Below the pieces are notes generated by a model. The model was given only the letters and a program-made list of their open reading frames with translations, was not told the origin of the DNA and did not search any database. A DNA stretch of 64,000 bases from an uncultured Erythrobacter sp. (lineage in GTDB: Bacteria; Pseudomonadota; Alphaproteobacteria; Sphingomonadales; Sphingomonadaceae), in NCBI GenBank assembly GCA_947502815.1, contig CANNBH010000001.1:2762818-2826817 (forward strand), given 5' to 3'. Shown piece by piece: positions 1 to 10,283 of the stretch. Position 1 is the first letter of the stretch, and every line of letters starts with the position of its first letter. The position numbers and the translations under genes are program-made.

Positions 1-3000
1 CGATGTCGTTGTCGTCATCTGGGTTGAAGCCTGAGATGATGTAGCGACCTTCATCGTCCACACCGCCATCTGCAACGTCAACGAGGCCAGCAAAACCGCC
101 GGTTGAACGCAGAACGTTCCAGCTGCTGTCGAGCAGGTTCAGGAAGTTCGAGAAGTCAGCGAACACTTCGATCCGATCTTCGGTGATGCCGGTGAGGCTA
201 CCGATGAATGGAATTTCCTGGCTGATGCGCAGGTCCATATCGAAATGCCAATCGTTGCGGCATGTGTTCCGCTTGATCGATTGGCCACCTTCGTAGGAAC
301 AGCCCGACGCCGCGACATAGTCGATGACGCTTTGAACAGCTGCAGCATCGGAAAGCGGCGACACGTTTGCATCGGTCACGCTCGAAGGAACGTAAAGCAA
401 TGCGTTGTCGCTGCCCGAAGCGCTGTCGTTGAAGACGCCGCCGCCATCAAATGTCAGGCTGTATGGACGACCTTCACGAGCACGGAAGAAGATACCGAGG
501 CCAGTGTCGTAGCCGTCGATGAATTCTTCTTGGAAGAACAGCGAAGCCGTGAAGTTGTGACGGGTCTCAGTTGTTGCCGTCGACACTGCTGGATCCTGAC
601 GATCGAACGCGGCGGTCACGTCAAACGACGAAGTCGCTGTCGATGAGCCGTTGTTACGAGCGTTGTTTGAATCCGTGAACGCATAGCCGAAGTTCAAACG
701 CGTGCTGCCGCCCGAAGTGAACACACCGCCGTCGAAGTTCTTGGCGAGGATGATCGAGAAGCTGTGCGAATCTGAGCTGCGACCGTTGGTCAGCTGGATG
801 TTGTCGTCGCGGCTAGTGCCGAAACAGTCCGCCGTAACGTTGGAGTAGGTCAGGCCTGTTCCGCCATTGCCGTCCAAAGTCGCGTTACAACCTGCCTGCG
901 TTGAATCAATCGCCCGATAGATTGGACGACCGTCAACTGTGAAGCCATTGATTCCAAGATCAGGGTTCACCGCCTGCGACAGATCAACAAAGTTAATCGT
1001 GTCGTTGAAACGGGTGTAGATGTAATCGAGGTTCAAACGCCAGTTGCTGAAGAACCCTGTTTCTGTCCCGAAGTCGGTTGAGAAGCCAAGGTTTGCACGG
1101 ACGGCAGTTGGCACGTCGAGATCAGGGTTGGTCGACTGAATGTCAGCGCCGCCCTGTTCTGCAACAGCGACACCTGCATCAACAGCACACTGCGGGAAGC
1201 CTGTGAAGGTTCCGTTGGGTGTGACATCAATTTGGCCGGTGGCCGCATCGGTGGTCAGACCATCTGGGCATGGCGCGTCAAAAGTGTCGCCATTCGCGCT
1301 GGAGAAGCCGTTGTTTGAGAACGCGTTGGAGAAGTAGACAATCGGGTCACCGCCCGAGAAGATGCCCACGCCACCAGTGACACGGCTGTTTGAGAAGAAG
1401 CCGTCATTGTCGAGTTCATACGTGGCAGAGAAACGCGGCAAGATAACCGTGTCGATCCGAGCGAATGAGTTGGCGTTGCTGAAACCATAACGGTCAGTGA
1501 ACTGCGGGTTAAACCGCGGCGCATCACCATCATAGAGCTGGACGCGAACACCGGCATTGATCGAGAGTTGATCCGTTGCCTGCCATTCGTCTTGTGCATA
1601 GACCGAATAGATCTGACGGCTGAAACGAGCCGCTGCGTTGTTGATATCGCCACCTGCAGCAGCAGCGATTGTCGCACCGCCATTGTCGCCGCCAACCAGA
1701 TCATCGGCATCTGCAAAGACTGACGAGAAGGAGCCCGGTGCAACCAGACCGTTCTCAAAGTCATCAAGGTTCTGGAAGAAGATCGTGCCGGTCGCGTTAA
1801 TCGCGAACAGGTTGAACACTTCAAGATCGTTGATCTCAGCGCCGAATTTCAGGAAGTGATCATTGCCAGCGTCAACATTGATCTGGAAACGTGCCTGATC
1901 GATCTTCGTGTCGAGCTGGTTAGCCGAACGGAAGATACCAGGGCCCGTTGCTAGACGGCCATTTTCAGTCGTGCCGCTGCCATCTGGTGTGACACCAACG
2001 CTAAGGCGCGGTGTTGGGTTGTCAGATTGCGCTTCGCCAAAACCCAGTGGGCCTTGAACGTCGCCCACTTCGGCGCGGCTGACACGCAGCTCTGTCGAAA
2101 TGGTGTCGCTCCAGTTGGAGTAGAGGCGCACCGAGTAGTAGTCCGAAATCGTACCTTCGTCTTCGAAGGAGTTCAGACCGCCAAGCTCTTGACCACCGAA
2201 ATCAGGTTCGACGTTGGTCTCTTCAAGGCGTTGGTAGGTTGCCTCAAGGCGGTGATCATCGTTGATGATCGCATCAAGCCGACCAAAGTAACGCACAGCG
2301 CTTTCAGCGAGCTGAGTTGGGTACTCACCAATGTCTTGGCCGTATACGTCACGAGCGATTTGCGCGAAACGATCAAACTGAGCTTGGCTAACAAAGTCGG
2401 CTTCGTTGGTGAAACCAGAACCAGCTGGACCAAAGTTGTTGCCGTCGCCCAGATCGGTTTCTTCGTAACCGACCGAGAAGAACAAACGATCCGGGATGAT
2501 TGGACCATCAAGAGTTACGCCCCAGCGCTTCTCACGACCAGCATTGAGGTCAAGGCCATCAATGTTGTCTGCGAATAGGCCTTCGTCGAAGTATGTGATG
2601 AAAGCAGAACCGCCGAAGCGATTGCCGCCAGCCTTAGTCACAACGTTGACGAGACAGCCAGTGAACTCGGAATATTCAACGTCAAACGGCGCGAACTCGA
2701 CCGATACTTGATCAACCACATCGAAAGGAAGCGGCAGCGAGTTACGAGCGGCAAATGGTGTGCCGTTCAGGCCGAAGACGTCAGCTTGAACAATACCGTC
2801 AACGGTGAATGTGTTCGAACGGTCATTGCCGCCAAGGCAAGAGATGCGATCTACGTCGTTGTTTGATTCAAGGCTGACACGCGGGTCGACGCGGATGATG
2901 TCGCGCACATCACGCGTGATCGAAGGGAGGTTTTCAAGTGTCTCTGTGCCGAATGCAGTGCCCGGACCGACCGCCACCTGCGTTACGCTGGCGCGTGCGC

Positions 3001-3385
3001 CGGTAACGACGATTGTGTTGCCAACCGAACCAGCTGCTGCTGGCGTCAGAGCGAAGGTGAAACCGGTGTTGCCAGAAATGCTGGTGAAGACTTCTTCAAC
3101 CGTTTGGCCTTCGAAACCGTCTGCTTCCACGGTAACGGTGTATGGACCGCCCGGCTGAAGCGATTGGACGCGGAAATTACCATCCGAGCTGGCGGTGGTG
3201 GTGCGCGATTGGCCCGTACGTTCGTCAGTGATGGTTGCCATTGCGCCGGCAAGTGGATTGCCGTCGGCGTCGGTAACCTGACCTTCGATGCCCGATGTAA
3301 TCTGCTGCGCGGCAGCAGGTGTTGCGATAGTAGCAGCGGCAGACAAGCTGACCACGCTGGCTGCCAAGAGATACTTAAGTTTCAT
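1..3385 (-). CDS. Oar-like TonB-dependent receptor, C-terminal end beyond the left edge
   Basis: Outer-membrane receptor for energy-dependent uptake of an unknown ligand. Reading left from the ATG at 3385 gives a signal peptide of about 26 residues ending in an Ala-rich cleavage region. Next comes a carboxypeptidase-regulatory-like beta-sandwich (about residues 30-95), then a plug-like region (about 110-250, with a TVDGI segment) and a long beta-barrel rich in aromatic, Asn and Asp residues. The N-terminal regulatory-like domain in front of the plug is the hallmark of the Oar-type subgroup. More than 1,120 codons are visible without a stop, and the last barrel strands lie outside the window. 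Ligand unknown. The downstream oxygenase is separated by about 360 bp, so I do not infer an operon. Confidence 0.9.
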   Translation of the reverse strand, partial: MKLKYLLAASVVSLSAAATIATPAAAQQITSGIEGQVTDADGNPLAGAMATITDERTGQSRTTTASSDGNFRVQSLQPGGPYTVTVEADGFEGQTVEEVFTSISGNTGFTFALTPAAAGSVGNTIVVTGARASVTQVAVGPGTAFGTETLENLPSITRDVRDIIRVDPRVSLESNNDVDRISCLGGNDRSNTFTVDGIVQADVFGLNGTPFAARNSLPLPFDVVDQVSVEFAPFDVEYSEFTGCLVNVVTKAGGNRFGGSAFITYFDEGLFADNIDGLDLNAGREKRWGVTLDGPIIPDRLFFSVGYEETDLGDGNNFGPAGSGFTNEADFVSQAQFDRFAQIARDVYGQDIGEYPTQLAESAVRYFGRLDAIINDDHRLEATYQRLEETNVEPDFGGQELGGLNSFEDEGTISDYYSVRLYSNWSDTISTELRVSRAEVGDVQGPLGFGEAQSDNPTPRLSVGVTPDGSGTTENGRLATGPGIFRSANQLDTKIDQARFQINVDAGNDHFLKFGAEINDLEVFNLFAINATGTIFFQNLDDFENGLVAPGSFSSVFADADDLVGGDNGGATIAAAAGGDINNAAARFSRQIYSVYAQDEWQATDQLSINAGVRVQLYDGDAPRFNPQFTDRYGFSNANSFARIDTVILPRFSATYELDNDGFFSNSRVTGGVGIFSGGDPIVYFSNAFSNNGFSSANGDTFDAPCPDGLTTDAATGQIDVTPNGTFTGFPQCAVDAGVAVAEQGGADIQSTNPDLDVPTAVRANLGFSTDFGTETGFFSNWRLNLDYIYTRFNDTINFVDLSQAVNPDLGINGFTVDGRPIYRAIDSTQAGCNATLDGNGGTGLTYSNVTADCFGTSRDDNIQLTNGRSSDSHSFSIILAKNFDGGVFTSGGSTRLNFGYAFTDSNNARNNGSSTATSSFDVTAAFDRQDPAVSTATTETRHNFTASLFFQEEFIDGYDTGLGIFFRAREGRPYSLTFDGGGVFNDSASGSDNALLYVPSSVTDANVSPLSDAAAVQSVIDYVAASGCSYEGGQSIKRNTCRNDWHFDMDLRISQEIPFIGSLTGITEDRIEVFADFSNFLNLLDSSWNVLRSTGGFAGLVDVADGGVDDEGRYIISGFNPDDDNDI

Positions 3386-3744
3386 GAGAGGATGCCCCTA
3401 ATCACGGTTGCGGTGTTGCGATGCGCGCCGCCCTATGTGCGCTGCGCTGCAGCAAAGAGACGGTTTTGTGACACTTTTGTGAAACGAAATGCCGATTGGA
3501 CTGCCCGAGAAACTGTCCACAGGCAGAATTGACTGAGAATCCGCAGAAAACCGCCACCCAATTGACCGGTGTTGCACGGCTGCAACGAAGGCGGGTTTTT
3601 TGGTCAAAGTTCGCCAAGCAGCGATAAAGTGATTGGTGGCGCAGGCAGAGCGAAAATCCGACCGAATCAAACAATGGCCAAGGTGCCCAGCCTCGCCCGA
3701 GTCGCAGCTGCTTGCCCCCACCTCAGCGGCGCAGTCACTTGCGG
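3386..3744. other. Intergenic region upstream of the TonB-dependent receptor
   Basis: No credible gene is seen here. The short open frames on both strands have unlikely composition. The stretch must contain the promoter and leader of the receptor gene on the minus strand and the 3' end of the oxygenase transcript, but I could not identify a convincing promoter, operator or terminator by eye. Confidence 0.4.
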
Positions 3745-4677
3745 CTAAGCGAGGTTGATTTCGCGCAGTCGCTGCATCAGAAAATCGTGCGAACTGATGG
3801 CTTCCGGGACATTGGTGTCACCCGGCTCGACACAGCTTTCCAGCGGATCAATCACATAGTCCGGGCGGAAATGCAGAAAGAACGGCATGGAATAGCGCGA
3901 TCGGAGAGCGCCTGCCCCGCGAGGATTGACAACGCGATGCGTGGTGGAGCGCAATGTTCCGTTGGTGAGGCGTTCCAACATATCGCCTACATTGATCACC
4001 AAAGCGCCAACAGGCACTTCAACCGCGTGCCATTCCCCGGCCTTGGTCAAAAGCTCCAGTCCTGCCTCTTCCGCACCGAGCAAGAGCGTGATCGTGTTGA
4101 TGTCACCATGCGCGGCCGCGCGGATTGCTCCTTCTGGGGCCTCTGGGCCCAAAGGCGGGTAATGCAGCAAGCGCATCACGGAATTGCCGTCGGTCACTGT
4201 CGGCGTGAAAAATGCCTGGTCCAGCCCAAGATGCAGCGCAATCGCCTCCAGCACGCGAACCCCTGCCGCATCAAAGGCGGAATAAAGCTCGCTAAAGGTG
4301 GGCTTGAACGTCTCTATTTCGCCCGGCCAAACATTGGGCGCCATAAATTCTGCCAAGTCGTGACCCGGCGGCAATTCCCGCCCGACATGCCAAAATTCTT
4401 TAAGGTCGAAGATCTCGGCGTCCTTAGCCTTCTCCGTGCCAAACGCGGTGTAGCCACGAGCGCCGCCACCGCCTTCGATCTTGTACCCGCGCTTTACGCT
4501 GTCTGGCAAAGCGAAGAATTCTTTTGAAGCCGCCTCAGCCCGGTCGATCAAGTCCTGCGCAATCCCATGATCGCGGACCACGGCAAAGCCGTATTCGGCA
4601 AAGCTGCGACCCAGCTCATCGGCGATTTCTTCGAGCGGCTGTGCCAGCGAAACGGAAGCAATTTTCACATCAGTCAT
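3745..4677 (-). CDS. Isopenicillin N synthase-family 2-oxoglutarate/Fe(II)-dependent oxygenase
   Basis: Cytosolic non-haem iron dioxygenase of 310 aa, within the usual 300-350 aa range. An N-terminal DIOX_N-type segment (about residues 5-120, with FAVVRDHGI) precedes the double-stranded beta-helix core. The iron ligands are visible as His190 and Asp192 (HGD) and His247 (TTHRV). The 2-oxoglutarate or substrate-binding RxS motif is Arg261-Tyr-Ser263. Family members oxidise very different substrates (flavonoids, gibberellins, ethylene precursors, bacterial metabolites), so the substrate cannot be read here. The nucleoside transporter gene ends about 30 bp upstream on the same strand, which makes cotranscription possible. 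Confidence 0.88.
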   Translation of the reverse strand: MTDVKIASVSLAQPLEEIADELGRSFAEYGFAVVRDHGIAQDLIDRAEAASKEFFALPDSVKRGYKIEGGGGARGYTAFGTEKAKDAEIFDLKEFWHVGRELPPGHDLAEFMAPNVWPGEIETFKPTFSELYSAFDAAGVRVLEAIALHLGLDQAFFTPTVTDGNSVMRLLHYPPLGPEAPEGAIRAAAHGDINTITLLLGAEEAGLELLTKAGEWHAVEVPVGALVINVGDMLERLTNGTLRSTTHRVVNPRGAGALRSRYSMPFFLHFRPDYVIDPLESCVEPGDTNVPEAISSHDFLMQRLREINLA

Positions 4678-4709
4678 AGCGCGCGCTTATACTCTGCCCA
4701 GCAGGCCCA

Positions 4710-6095
4710 TCACAACGGTAAAAAGATGCTGGCCAAAGCAGCGCTCATCAAATTGGCCAAACTGCCCGCAGCCAGCGCCTTAAGCCCCAAGCGTGCGATT
4801 ACGGGGCGTTGGTTTGGCGCGAGCCCGCCGGTGACTGCCATCTGGATAGCAATGGAAGAGAAATTGGCAAACCCGCAAAGCGCAAAGGTCACAATTGCCC
4901 GGCTGCGTTCAGTCAGTTCGCCTGACGTCATTGCGCCCAATTCGATAAAGGCGACAAATTCATTGAGCACAATCTTGGTGCCGAACAAACCCCCAGCGAT
5001 CTGGGCCTGCTCCCAATCCGAAATCCCAATCAAAAACATGACCGGGGCGAACAGATAGCCGAGCAATTGCTGAAAGCTCACTGAGCTAAGCCAGGCAGCG
5101 GCTTCTGCCCCAAATGGCATTCCTACCGCCGCGGCTGCGGATACCATCCCCGAACCCAATCCCGCCAGCAACCCATTAGCCAGCGCAACCAGTGCCACAA
5201 ACACCATCACCATCGCGCCAACGGCCACAGCTAGCTTAACGCCTGTTTGCGTGCCTTGCGCCGCGGCTTCGATCACATTGGCGGGGCGTTGGCCTTCTTC
5301 AAAAGTTTCGGCCATTTCGACCTCTTCGGCCTTGCCGCCTTCAACCAATGAGCCCGGGCCAACGGCGCTAATGCGCGATTGCGGCAATTCTACATCGGGG
5401 CCTTCGACGCCAGCAGTCTCTGCCCCATCCGGCATAATGATCTTTGCCATCAAAATGCCGCCGGGTGCCGACATGAATGCGGCCGCCAACAAAAATGGCA
5501 CCGCCTCTGAACCAATGAAGCTGGCATAAGCGGCCAAGATCGTTCCCGCGACGCCCGCCATGCCGACCGTCATCAGGGTGAACAATTGCGCTGGACGAAG
5601 GGCCGCCAAATAGGGCCGCACAACCAGCGGGCTTTCAGATTGGCCTACGAAGATATTGGCCGCGCTGCCCAAAGCCTCGACTTTGCTGATCCCAGTGATC
5701 CATCCAATCGCTCCGCCGACCCATCGCACCAGCCGTTGCATAATGCCAAGGTGATAGAGAATAGAGACAATCGCGGCGAAAAACACGATCACAGGCAAAG
5801 CCCCGATCACAAACGCGCTGGCGAATGGGTTGCTTTCCATCGGGCCGAACACCGCCGTGATACCAACCTTGGAAAAATCGAGCAGCGCAATCACGCCGTC
5901 TGAGAAAAAGCCGATCATCCGAACGCCAAAATCGGTCCGCAAAACAAGCAGCGCCATGAACGCCTGCAAACCAAAGGCCGCGCCAACGACGCGCAGATTG
6001 ATGTGCGATTTGCCCGAAGACAAGAGAAACGCGATACCCAAAATGGCAACGATTCCGACGAGGCTGTATAGAATTGAGGTGATAATCTCGCTCAC
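4710..6095 (-). CDS. NupC-type concentrative nucleoside transporter
   Basis: Inner-membrane nucleoside/cation symporter of the CNT family. It has the family order: N-terminal helices, a gate domain, and a C-terminal transport domain with GQSESPLVVRPYL, TKIVLNEFVAF and FANFSSIAIQM, which match the nucleoside- and sodium-contacting motifs of NupC/CNT proteins. A polar loop near residues 230-270 is rich in Glu. I chose the GTG at 6095 because it directly precedes the first hydrophobic helix; an in-frame GTG at 6155 would add 20 polar residues. Neither start has an ideal ribosome-binding site. Nucleoside selectivity cannot be inferred. Confidence 0.88.
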   Translation of the reverse strand: MSEIITSILYSLVGIVAILGIAFLLSSGKSHINLRVVGAAFGLQAFMALLVLRTDFGVRMIGFFSDGVIALLDFSKVGITAVFGPMESNPFASAFVIGALPVIVFFAAIVSILYHLGIMQRLVRWVGGAIGWITGISKVEALGSAANIFVGQSESPLVVRPYLAALRPAQLFTLMTVGMAGVAGTILAAYASFIGSEAVPFLLAAAFMSAPGGILMAKIIMPDGAETAGVEGPDVELPQSRISAVGPGSLVEGGKAEEVEMAETFEEGQRPANVIEAAAQGTQTGVKLAVAVGAMVMVFVALVALANGLLAGLGSGMVSAAAAVGMPFGAEAAAWLSSVSFQQLLGYLFAPVMFLIGISDWEQAQIAGGLFGTKIVLNEFVAFIELGAMTSGELTERSRAIVTFALCGFANFSSIAIQMAVTGGLAPNQRPVIARLGLKALAAGSLANLMSAALASIFLPL

Positions 6096-6303
6096 CGACT
6101 GGCGGTGCCCCTGATTGTTTGTGTTCTGAAATGATCCCGTATGCGCCCCAATCACTCAGTGACGCTGGACATGGCGTCGCATTTTGCGACCCTCAACGCA
6201 ACATGGAATGCCAGACCGGCAAAAAAGGGCGCGCACCAGTGAGCGGGGACAGCGCGGGCCGGGCCGCTTTTCTTTCCATCTCACCTCGCTTAGACGTTGA
6301 GCG

Positions 6304-7023
6304 ATGAGCGAAACTAAAAACACGCAAGAAGCGATCGGCCCCATGGCAGAACGGGCAATGGCTGCACCGATGGGCCTTTTTGTCTATATCATCCTTTATG
6401 GCGGGATGACGGTTTTGGCCGGTGTGGTGGCCTTTAAACAGGTGCAATTGTGGCCGAGCGATCTTGCTGTTGAGGCCGGTATATTTCCATTTCTCTTGCT
6501 CGTCGTAATCACCAGCACCATCGCTCAACTGTATGGTCAGAAATTGGCCAATCGATTGATCTGGATTGGCTTTCTGCCGCTCGCTCTTTCGGCGGCGCTC
6601 ATCTATCTTGTTCTTTCTCTGCCTGCATCCTCCGAGATGCTCCAATTTCGCGCCGAAGACTTGGCCGCGTTTGAGCGGGTTTTGGGCCAAACCCCGCGTA
6701 TCCTGATGGCCGGTCCAGCTGCTTATATTACGTCGCTGTTGCTCAATGTATGGATTTTCTCCCGCCTGCGCGGCGAAGGAGAAGCAACGACGATCGGCTT
6801 AATGATTCGCGGCGCGATCGCCTCCGCCCTTAGCCAAGCGCTCGATTCCATCATTTTCGTGACCTTGGCGTTTTATGGTGAGTTTGACATCACCAACCTG
6901 CTTATCGGGCAAGTCTTGGCCAAAGTGACCTTGAGCATCATCTTGGTCCCGTTCCTGATCACGTTCGGGGTGAAAGCCGCAAAGTGGTTGGACGCCCGTG
7001 AGCAAGCCGCTCCCGCTGAATAA
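6304..7023 (+). CDS. Queuosine precursor transporter (YhhQ / DUF165 family)
   Basis: Integral membrane protein of 239 aa with about six hydrophobic helices. The segments GLMIRGAIASALSQALDSI, FVTLAFYG and NLLIGQVLAKVTLSIILVP match the conserved core of the YhhQ/QueT-like family, which imports preQ0/preQ1, the deazapurine precursors used to make queuosine in tRNA. The first ~20 residues are polar and cytoplasmic. The gene stands alone and is divergent from the nucleoside transporter. I looked at the upstream 200 bp for a preQ1-type riboswitch and saw no convincing match. Confidence 0.82.
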   Translation: MSETKNTQEAIGPMAERAMAAPMGLFVYIILYGGMTVLAGVVAFKQVQLWPSDLAVEAGIFPFLLLVVITSTIAQLYGQKLANRLIWIGFLPLALSAALIYLVLSLPASSEMLQFRAEDLAAFERVLGQTPRILMAGPAAYITSLLLNVWIFSRLRGEGEATTIGLMIRGAIASALSQALDSIIFVTLAFYGEFDITNLLIGQVLAKVTLSIILVPFLITFGVKAAKWLDAREQAAPAE

Positions 7024-7112
7024 CGGTTACCCACACAACACTGCGGCTGGGCGGTTTTTCCCTAGTTAACTCTGCAGAAAATGGGCCGTCCTTCTTTCCA
7101 AGAGGAGGACAT

Positions 7113-8582
7113 ATGTCACATTTCGATTTTGTCGTATTGGGATCTGGCCCAGCGGGCCGCCGCGCCGCAATTCAGGCCGCCAAACTGGGTAAATCGGTGC
7201 TTGTCGTCGATGATCGCAGCAAGGTGGGCGGCGTATCAGTGCACACTGGCACAATACCTTCAAAGACATTGCGTGAAACCGCCCTCAATCTTTCGGGTTG
7301 GCGAGAACGCGCGTTCTACGGTCAGGGCTACCGATCCAAGGCTGTGATTGAATCGGCTGATCTTGAACAGCGCATAGCCAAGACCTTCGACTATGAAGTC
7401 TCTGTCCTTGAGCATCAATTTGCTAGAAATGGCGTGCAGACCGTCAATGGCCGCGGCCATTTTGCCAGCCCAAACCAAATCGCGGTTGTGCGCGAAGTGG
7501 GCGATTCCAGAGTGGAGGAGATGGTCGAGGCAGACAAAGTGCTGATCTCTGTTGGCACGAAACCGTTCCGCCCCGATCACATCCCGTTCAATCAAACCAA
7601 TGTCCTCGACAGCGACAGCTTCATCCTACAGCCGCGCATGCCGCGCAGCCTAACTGTGGTGGGCGCCGGTGTGATCGGCCTTGAATATGCGACGATTTTC
7701 AGCGCGCTGGACATTCCTGTCACCTTGATCGAACCGCGCGAAAGGCTGCTGGAATTTATGGACAGCGAGATTGTCGATCATCTCGTTCATTCGATGCGCG
7801 AACGCGGGATCACTCTACGACTGGGTTGCTCCCTTTCGCATGTCCATTTTAGCGAGGCGGGATCACCGATCTGTCAGTTGAAAGATGGCCGTTTGATCGG
7901 TTCGGAGATGGTCCTTTTCGCCGCCGGACGTGTGGGCGCGACCTCAGGCCTTAACCTTGCAGCGTGCGGGGTTGAGGCGGACGAAAGAGGGCGCTTGAAA
8001 GTGGACCGCAAAACCTTTCAAACCGCCAATCCAAACGTCTATGCGGCGGGCGATGTGATCGGTTTTCCCAGCCTCGCCTCAACATCCATGGAGCAAGGGC
8101 GCGCGGTAGCCTGCCATGCCTTTGGCAATCCGATAGAGGCCGATGATCAAAAGCCGCCATACGGCGTTTATGCCGTGCCTGAATTGTCCAGCGTCGGCAT
8201 GACAGAGGACGATGCGCGCGCCGCAGGCATTTCCTACGAATGCGGTATCGCCCGCTTTCGAGAGACATCCCGCGGGCACATCATGGGGCTAGAATCGGGT
8301 ATTCTCAAATTGATCTGCAACCGGGATACGCGCCAGTTGATCGGCGTTCATGTCATCGGAGAGGGCGCGAGCGAGCTGGTCCACATTGGTCAGGCAGTCC
8401 TGAACTTGGGCGGCACGATCGACTTCTTCGTTGAGAACAGCTTTAACTATCCCACTTTGGCCGAAGGGTACAAAGTGGCCGCTCTCGATCTATGGAACCG
8501 CCTTCAGGTGCACCCAGCGGAGATCAGCCATGAAGCGGCAACAGATCGCGACAACCAACCGTCCAAGATGGCCGCCGCCTAG
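7113..8582 (+). CDS. sthA: Soluble pyridine nucleotide transhydrogenase
   Basis: FAD-containing cytosolic enzyme that equilibrates NADPH and NADH pools. It is 489 aa. Order: FAD-binding GSGPAG motif near residue 10, the VGGVSVHTGTIPSK segment near 40-52, a second Rossmann motif GAGVIGLEYA near 185, an FAD-contacting AAGDVIGFPSLAS segment, and a C-terminal dimerisation domain with FNYPTLAEGYKVAALD. The redox cysteine pair of lipoamide and glutathione reductases is absent at the flavin, as expected for soluble transhydrogenases. A strong AGAGGAGG ribosome-binding site lies about 8 bp before the ATG. A short C-terminal tail extends past the usual end. Confidence 0.93.
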   Translation: MSHFDFVVLGSGPAGRRAAIQAAKLGKSVLVVDDRSKVGGVSVHTGTIPSKTLRETALNLSGWRERAFYGQGYRSKAVIESADLEQRIAKTFDYEVSVLEHQFARNGVQTVNGRGHFASPNQIAVVREVGDSRVEEMVEADKVLISVGTKPFRPDHIPFNQTNVLDSDSFILQPRMPRSLTVVGAGVIGLEYATIFSALDIPVTLIEPRERLLEFMDSEIVDHLVHSMRERGITLRLGCSLSHVHFSEAGSPICQLKDGRLIGSEMVLFAAGRVGATSGLNLAACGVEADERGRLKVDRKTFQTANPNVYAAGDVIGFPSLASTSMEQGRAVACHAFGNPIEADDQKPPYGVYAVPELSSVGMTEDDARAAGISYECGIARFRETSRGHIMGLESGILKLICNRDTRQLIGVHVIGEGASELVHIGQAVLNLGGTIDFFVENSFNYPTLAEGYKVAALDLWNRLQVHPAEISHEAATDRDNQPSKMAAA

Positions 8583-8627
8583 AAAGAAGGACGCTGAAGC
8601 CGTGACCCAATCCAGGAGCATGGCTCA

Positions 8628-10283
8628 TTACTCTCCCAAGGTCTTAAGATGCTGCGCAAGAATTCCTCTTGCGATCACGCGCAAAGCCAGTGCCTCTTCG
8701 GCCCCTTCAAATATCGAAAGAACGCGCGCATCGACAAACAGCCGCGAGACAACGCATTCCTCTGCATACCCCATACCGCCATGGATCTGCAGCGCTTCGC
8801 GCGTGACGATCTCTGCAGAGCGGCAGGCAAACAGTTTCGCCAAGCTCGCTTCCATTTGTCCGCCGCCTTCGTCCATTTGCTTCGCAACGGAATAGGCGAG
8901 CACTCGGCTTGCCATGAAGCGGGCTGTTATGCTTGCAATCTTGCATTGGATAAGCTGGTGCTGGCTCAATGGCTTGCCAAATATTGCGCGGTCATTGGTA
9001 TAACAGATGGCCGCAGCAATCGCAGCCAGCATCACCCCGCTGGCGCGGGCGGCGGTTTGAATGCGGCCGCCGGTCATCCCGTTCATTGTAAAATAGAATC
9101 CGCGACCCAGGCCCGCCTCGCCGCCCAAGACATGGCTGTCGGGCACAAAGAAGTCTTCGTAGGACATATCGAAACTGTGCATGCCGCGATACCCGATGGT
9201 CGGTATCGCCTTGCCGATCATGCGCCCCCCACCATCCTGCACATAGTCGATTGCGTGCCCATCAACGCGCGGTTTTTCGACCAGTAGGATCGAAAGCCCT
9301 TTGAACCCGGGCTCATTGCCGGTTCGTGTAACCACCATCAGCACGTCGGCTTTGCCTGCAAATGTGCACCAGGTCTTTGCTCCGTTGAGCAGCCAACCTC
9401 CGTCGACCTTTGTGCCTTTCAGATTGAGGCTGGCGGCGTCTGATCCAAAATCTGGTTCGGTGATGGAAATCGCGACGAGCTTTTCCCCCGAAGCAATTTT
9501 CGGAAGCCACTCGCGCTTTTGTTCTTCGGTTCCGCCCGCAAGGATCGCCCGCGACAGAATCTCAGGGCGAGTGATCAGGCTCCCGCCAGCCCCCAGTGAA
9601 GCCTCTGACAAGGCTTCGGTGACGGCGATCATCGTCTGCGTGTTCTCGCCTTCGTTGGGTGCCGTGCCACCAAACTTTTCCGGAATAGAGAGGCCAAACA
9701 CGCCAAGCTCGCGCATTTGGTCCAGCAATTCATCCGGGATCGTCAGGTCTTCCCGGTGGATTTGTTCGGCAAGCGGCTCCACACATTCCTTGGCAAACCG
9801 GCCAAACATTTCACGCGCAAGATCGACATCTTCGTTGGTCGTAATCGCCTTAAAGGCGTCGCCGCCTTCGCATATCATCGCACCCGCTTTGGCCAGGACC
9901 TGCGGGCTAACTCCGCCTGCAAGATCAGCCAGAATTGGATCGGCCAACATGCCAGCAACATCGCCGCCGCATCCCAATCCCGATGCAATCGCGCGCAAAC
10001 GGCGCATGGTCTCAGGCACAGTCTCACCGGCGCACACTTGTGCCATCAAGGGGCCAAATTTTGAGCTCTCATCAGCCTGTTCAACCAATTGACGCAATGA
10101 GCGCAGTTCAGCCGCAGCAAAGGCGAATTCATAACAAAGAAGCTGGTGCTCGCTCAGCAGTGCTTCATCGAGCTTTCCGTCTTTGGAGCAGGCCAGCGCC
10201 AACCTTTCGCGGAGTAGGCAGTAAACGCTGTCCAATAGCGCAATCGCCTGTAGAGAATCGTCGATGGTGGTCTCTTCGTTCAT
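8628..10283 (-). CDS. Acyl-CoA dehydrogenase family protein
   Basis: FAD-dependent dehydrogenase of about 551 aa, longer than the usual 380 aa because of a ~150-residue N-terminal helical extension. The core shows the ITEPDFGSDAASL flavin/substrate motif, LNGAKTWCTFA, the middle beta-domain, and the C-terminal helical domain with QIHGGMGYAEE. That places it near long acyl-CoA dehydrogenases used for modified or CoA-linked substrates; the exact substrate is unknown. I chose the ATG at 10283 because it overlaps, in ATGA fashion, the restored stop codon of the upstream acyl-CoA dehydrogenase remnant. A TTG at 10310 is the alternative. It converges on sthA with a 45-bp gap. Confidence 0.88.
   Translation of the reverse strand: MNEETTIDDSLQAIALLDSVYCLLRERLALACSKDGKLDEALLSEHQLLCYEFAFAAAELRSLRQLVEQADESSKFGPLMAQVCAGETVPETMRRLRAIASGLGCGGDVAGMLADPILADLAGGVSPQVLAKAGAMICEGGDAFKAITTNEDVDLAREMFGRFAKECVEPLAEQIHREDLTIPDELLDQMRELGVFGLSIPEKFGGTAPNEGENTQTMIAVTEALSEASLGAGGSLITRPEILSRAILAGGTEEQKREWLPKIASGEKLVAISITEPDFGSDAASLNLKGTKVDGGWLLNGAKTWCTFAGKADVLMVVTRTGNEPGFKGLSILLVEKPRVDGHAIDYVQDGGGRMIGKAIPTIGYRGMHSFDMSYEDFFVPDSHVLGGEAGLGRGFYFTMNGMTGGRIQTAARASGVMLAAIAAAICYTNDRAIFGKPLSQHQLIQCKIASITARFMASRVLAYSVAKQMDEGGGQMEASLAKLFACRSAEIVTREALQIHGGMGYAEECVVSRLFVDARVLSIFEGAEEALALRVIARGILAQHLKTLGE

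Noticed and set aside
3712-4527. A 271-codon plus-strand frame antisense to the oxygenase
   Set aside because: The oxygenase on the minus strand has all its metal ligands, and the plus-strand frame shows no family motif.
6100-6303. preQ1 riboswitch before the queuosine-precursor transporter
   Set aside because: Considered because of the gene's role, but I found no convincing match to preQ1 motifs.
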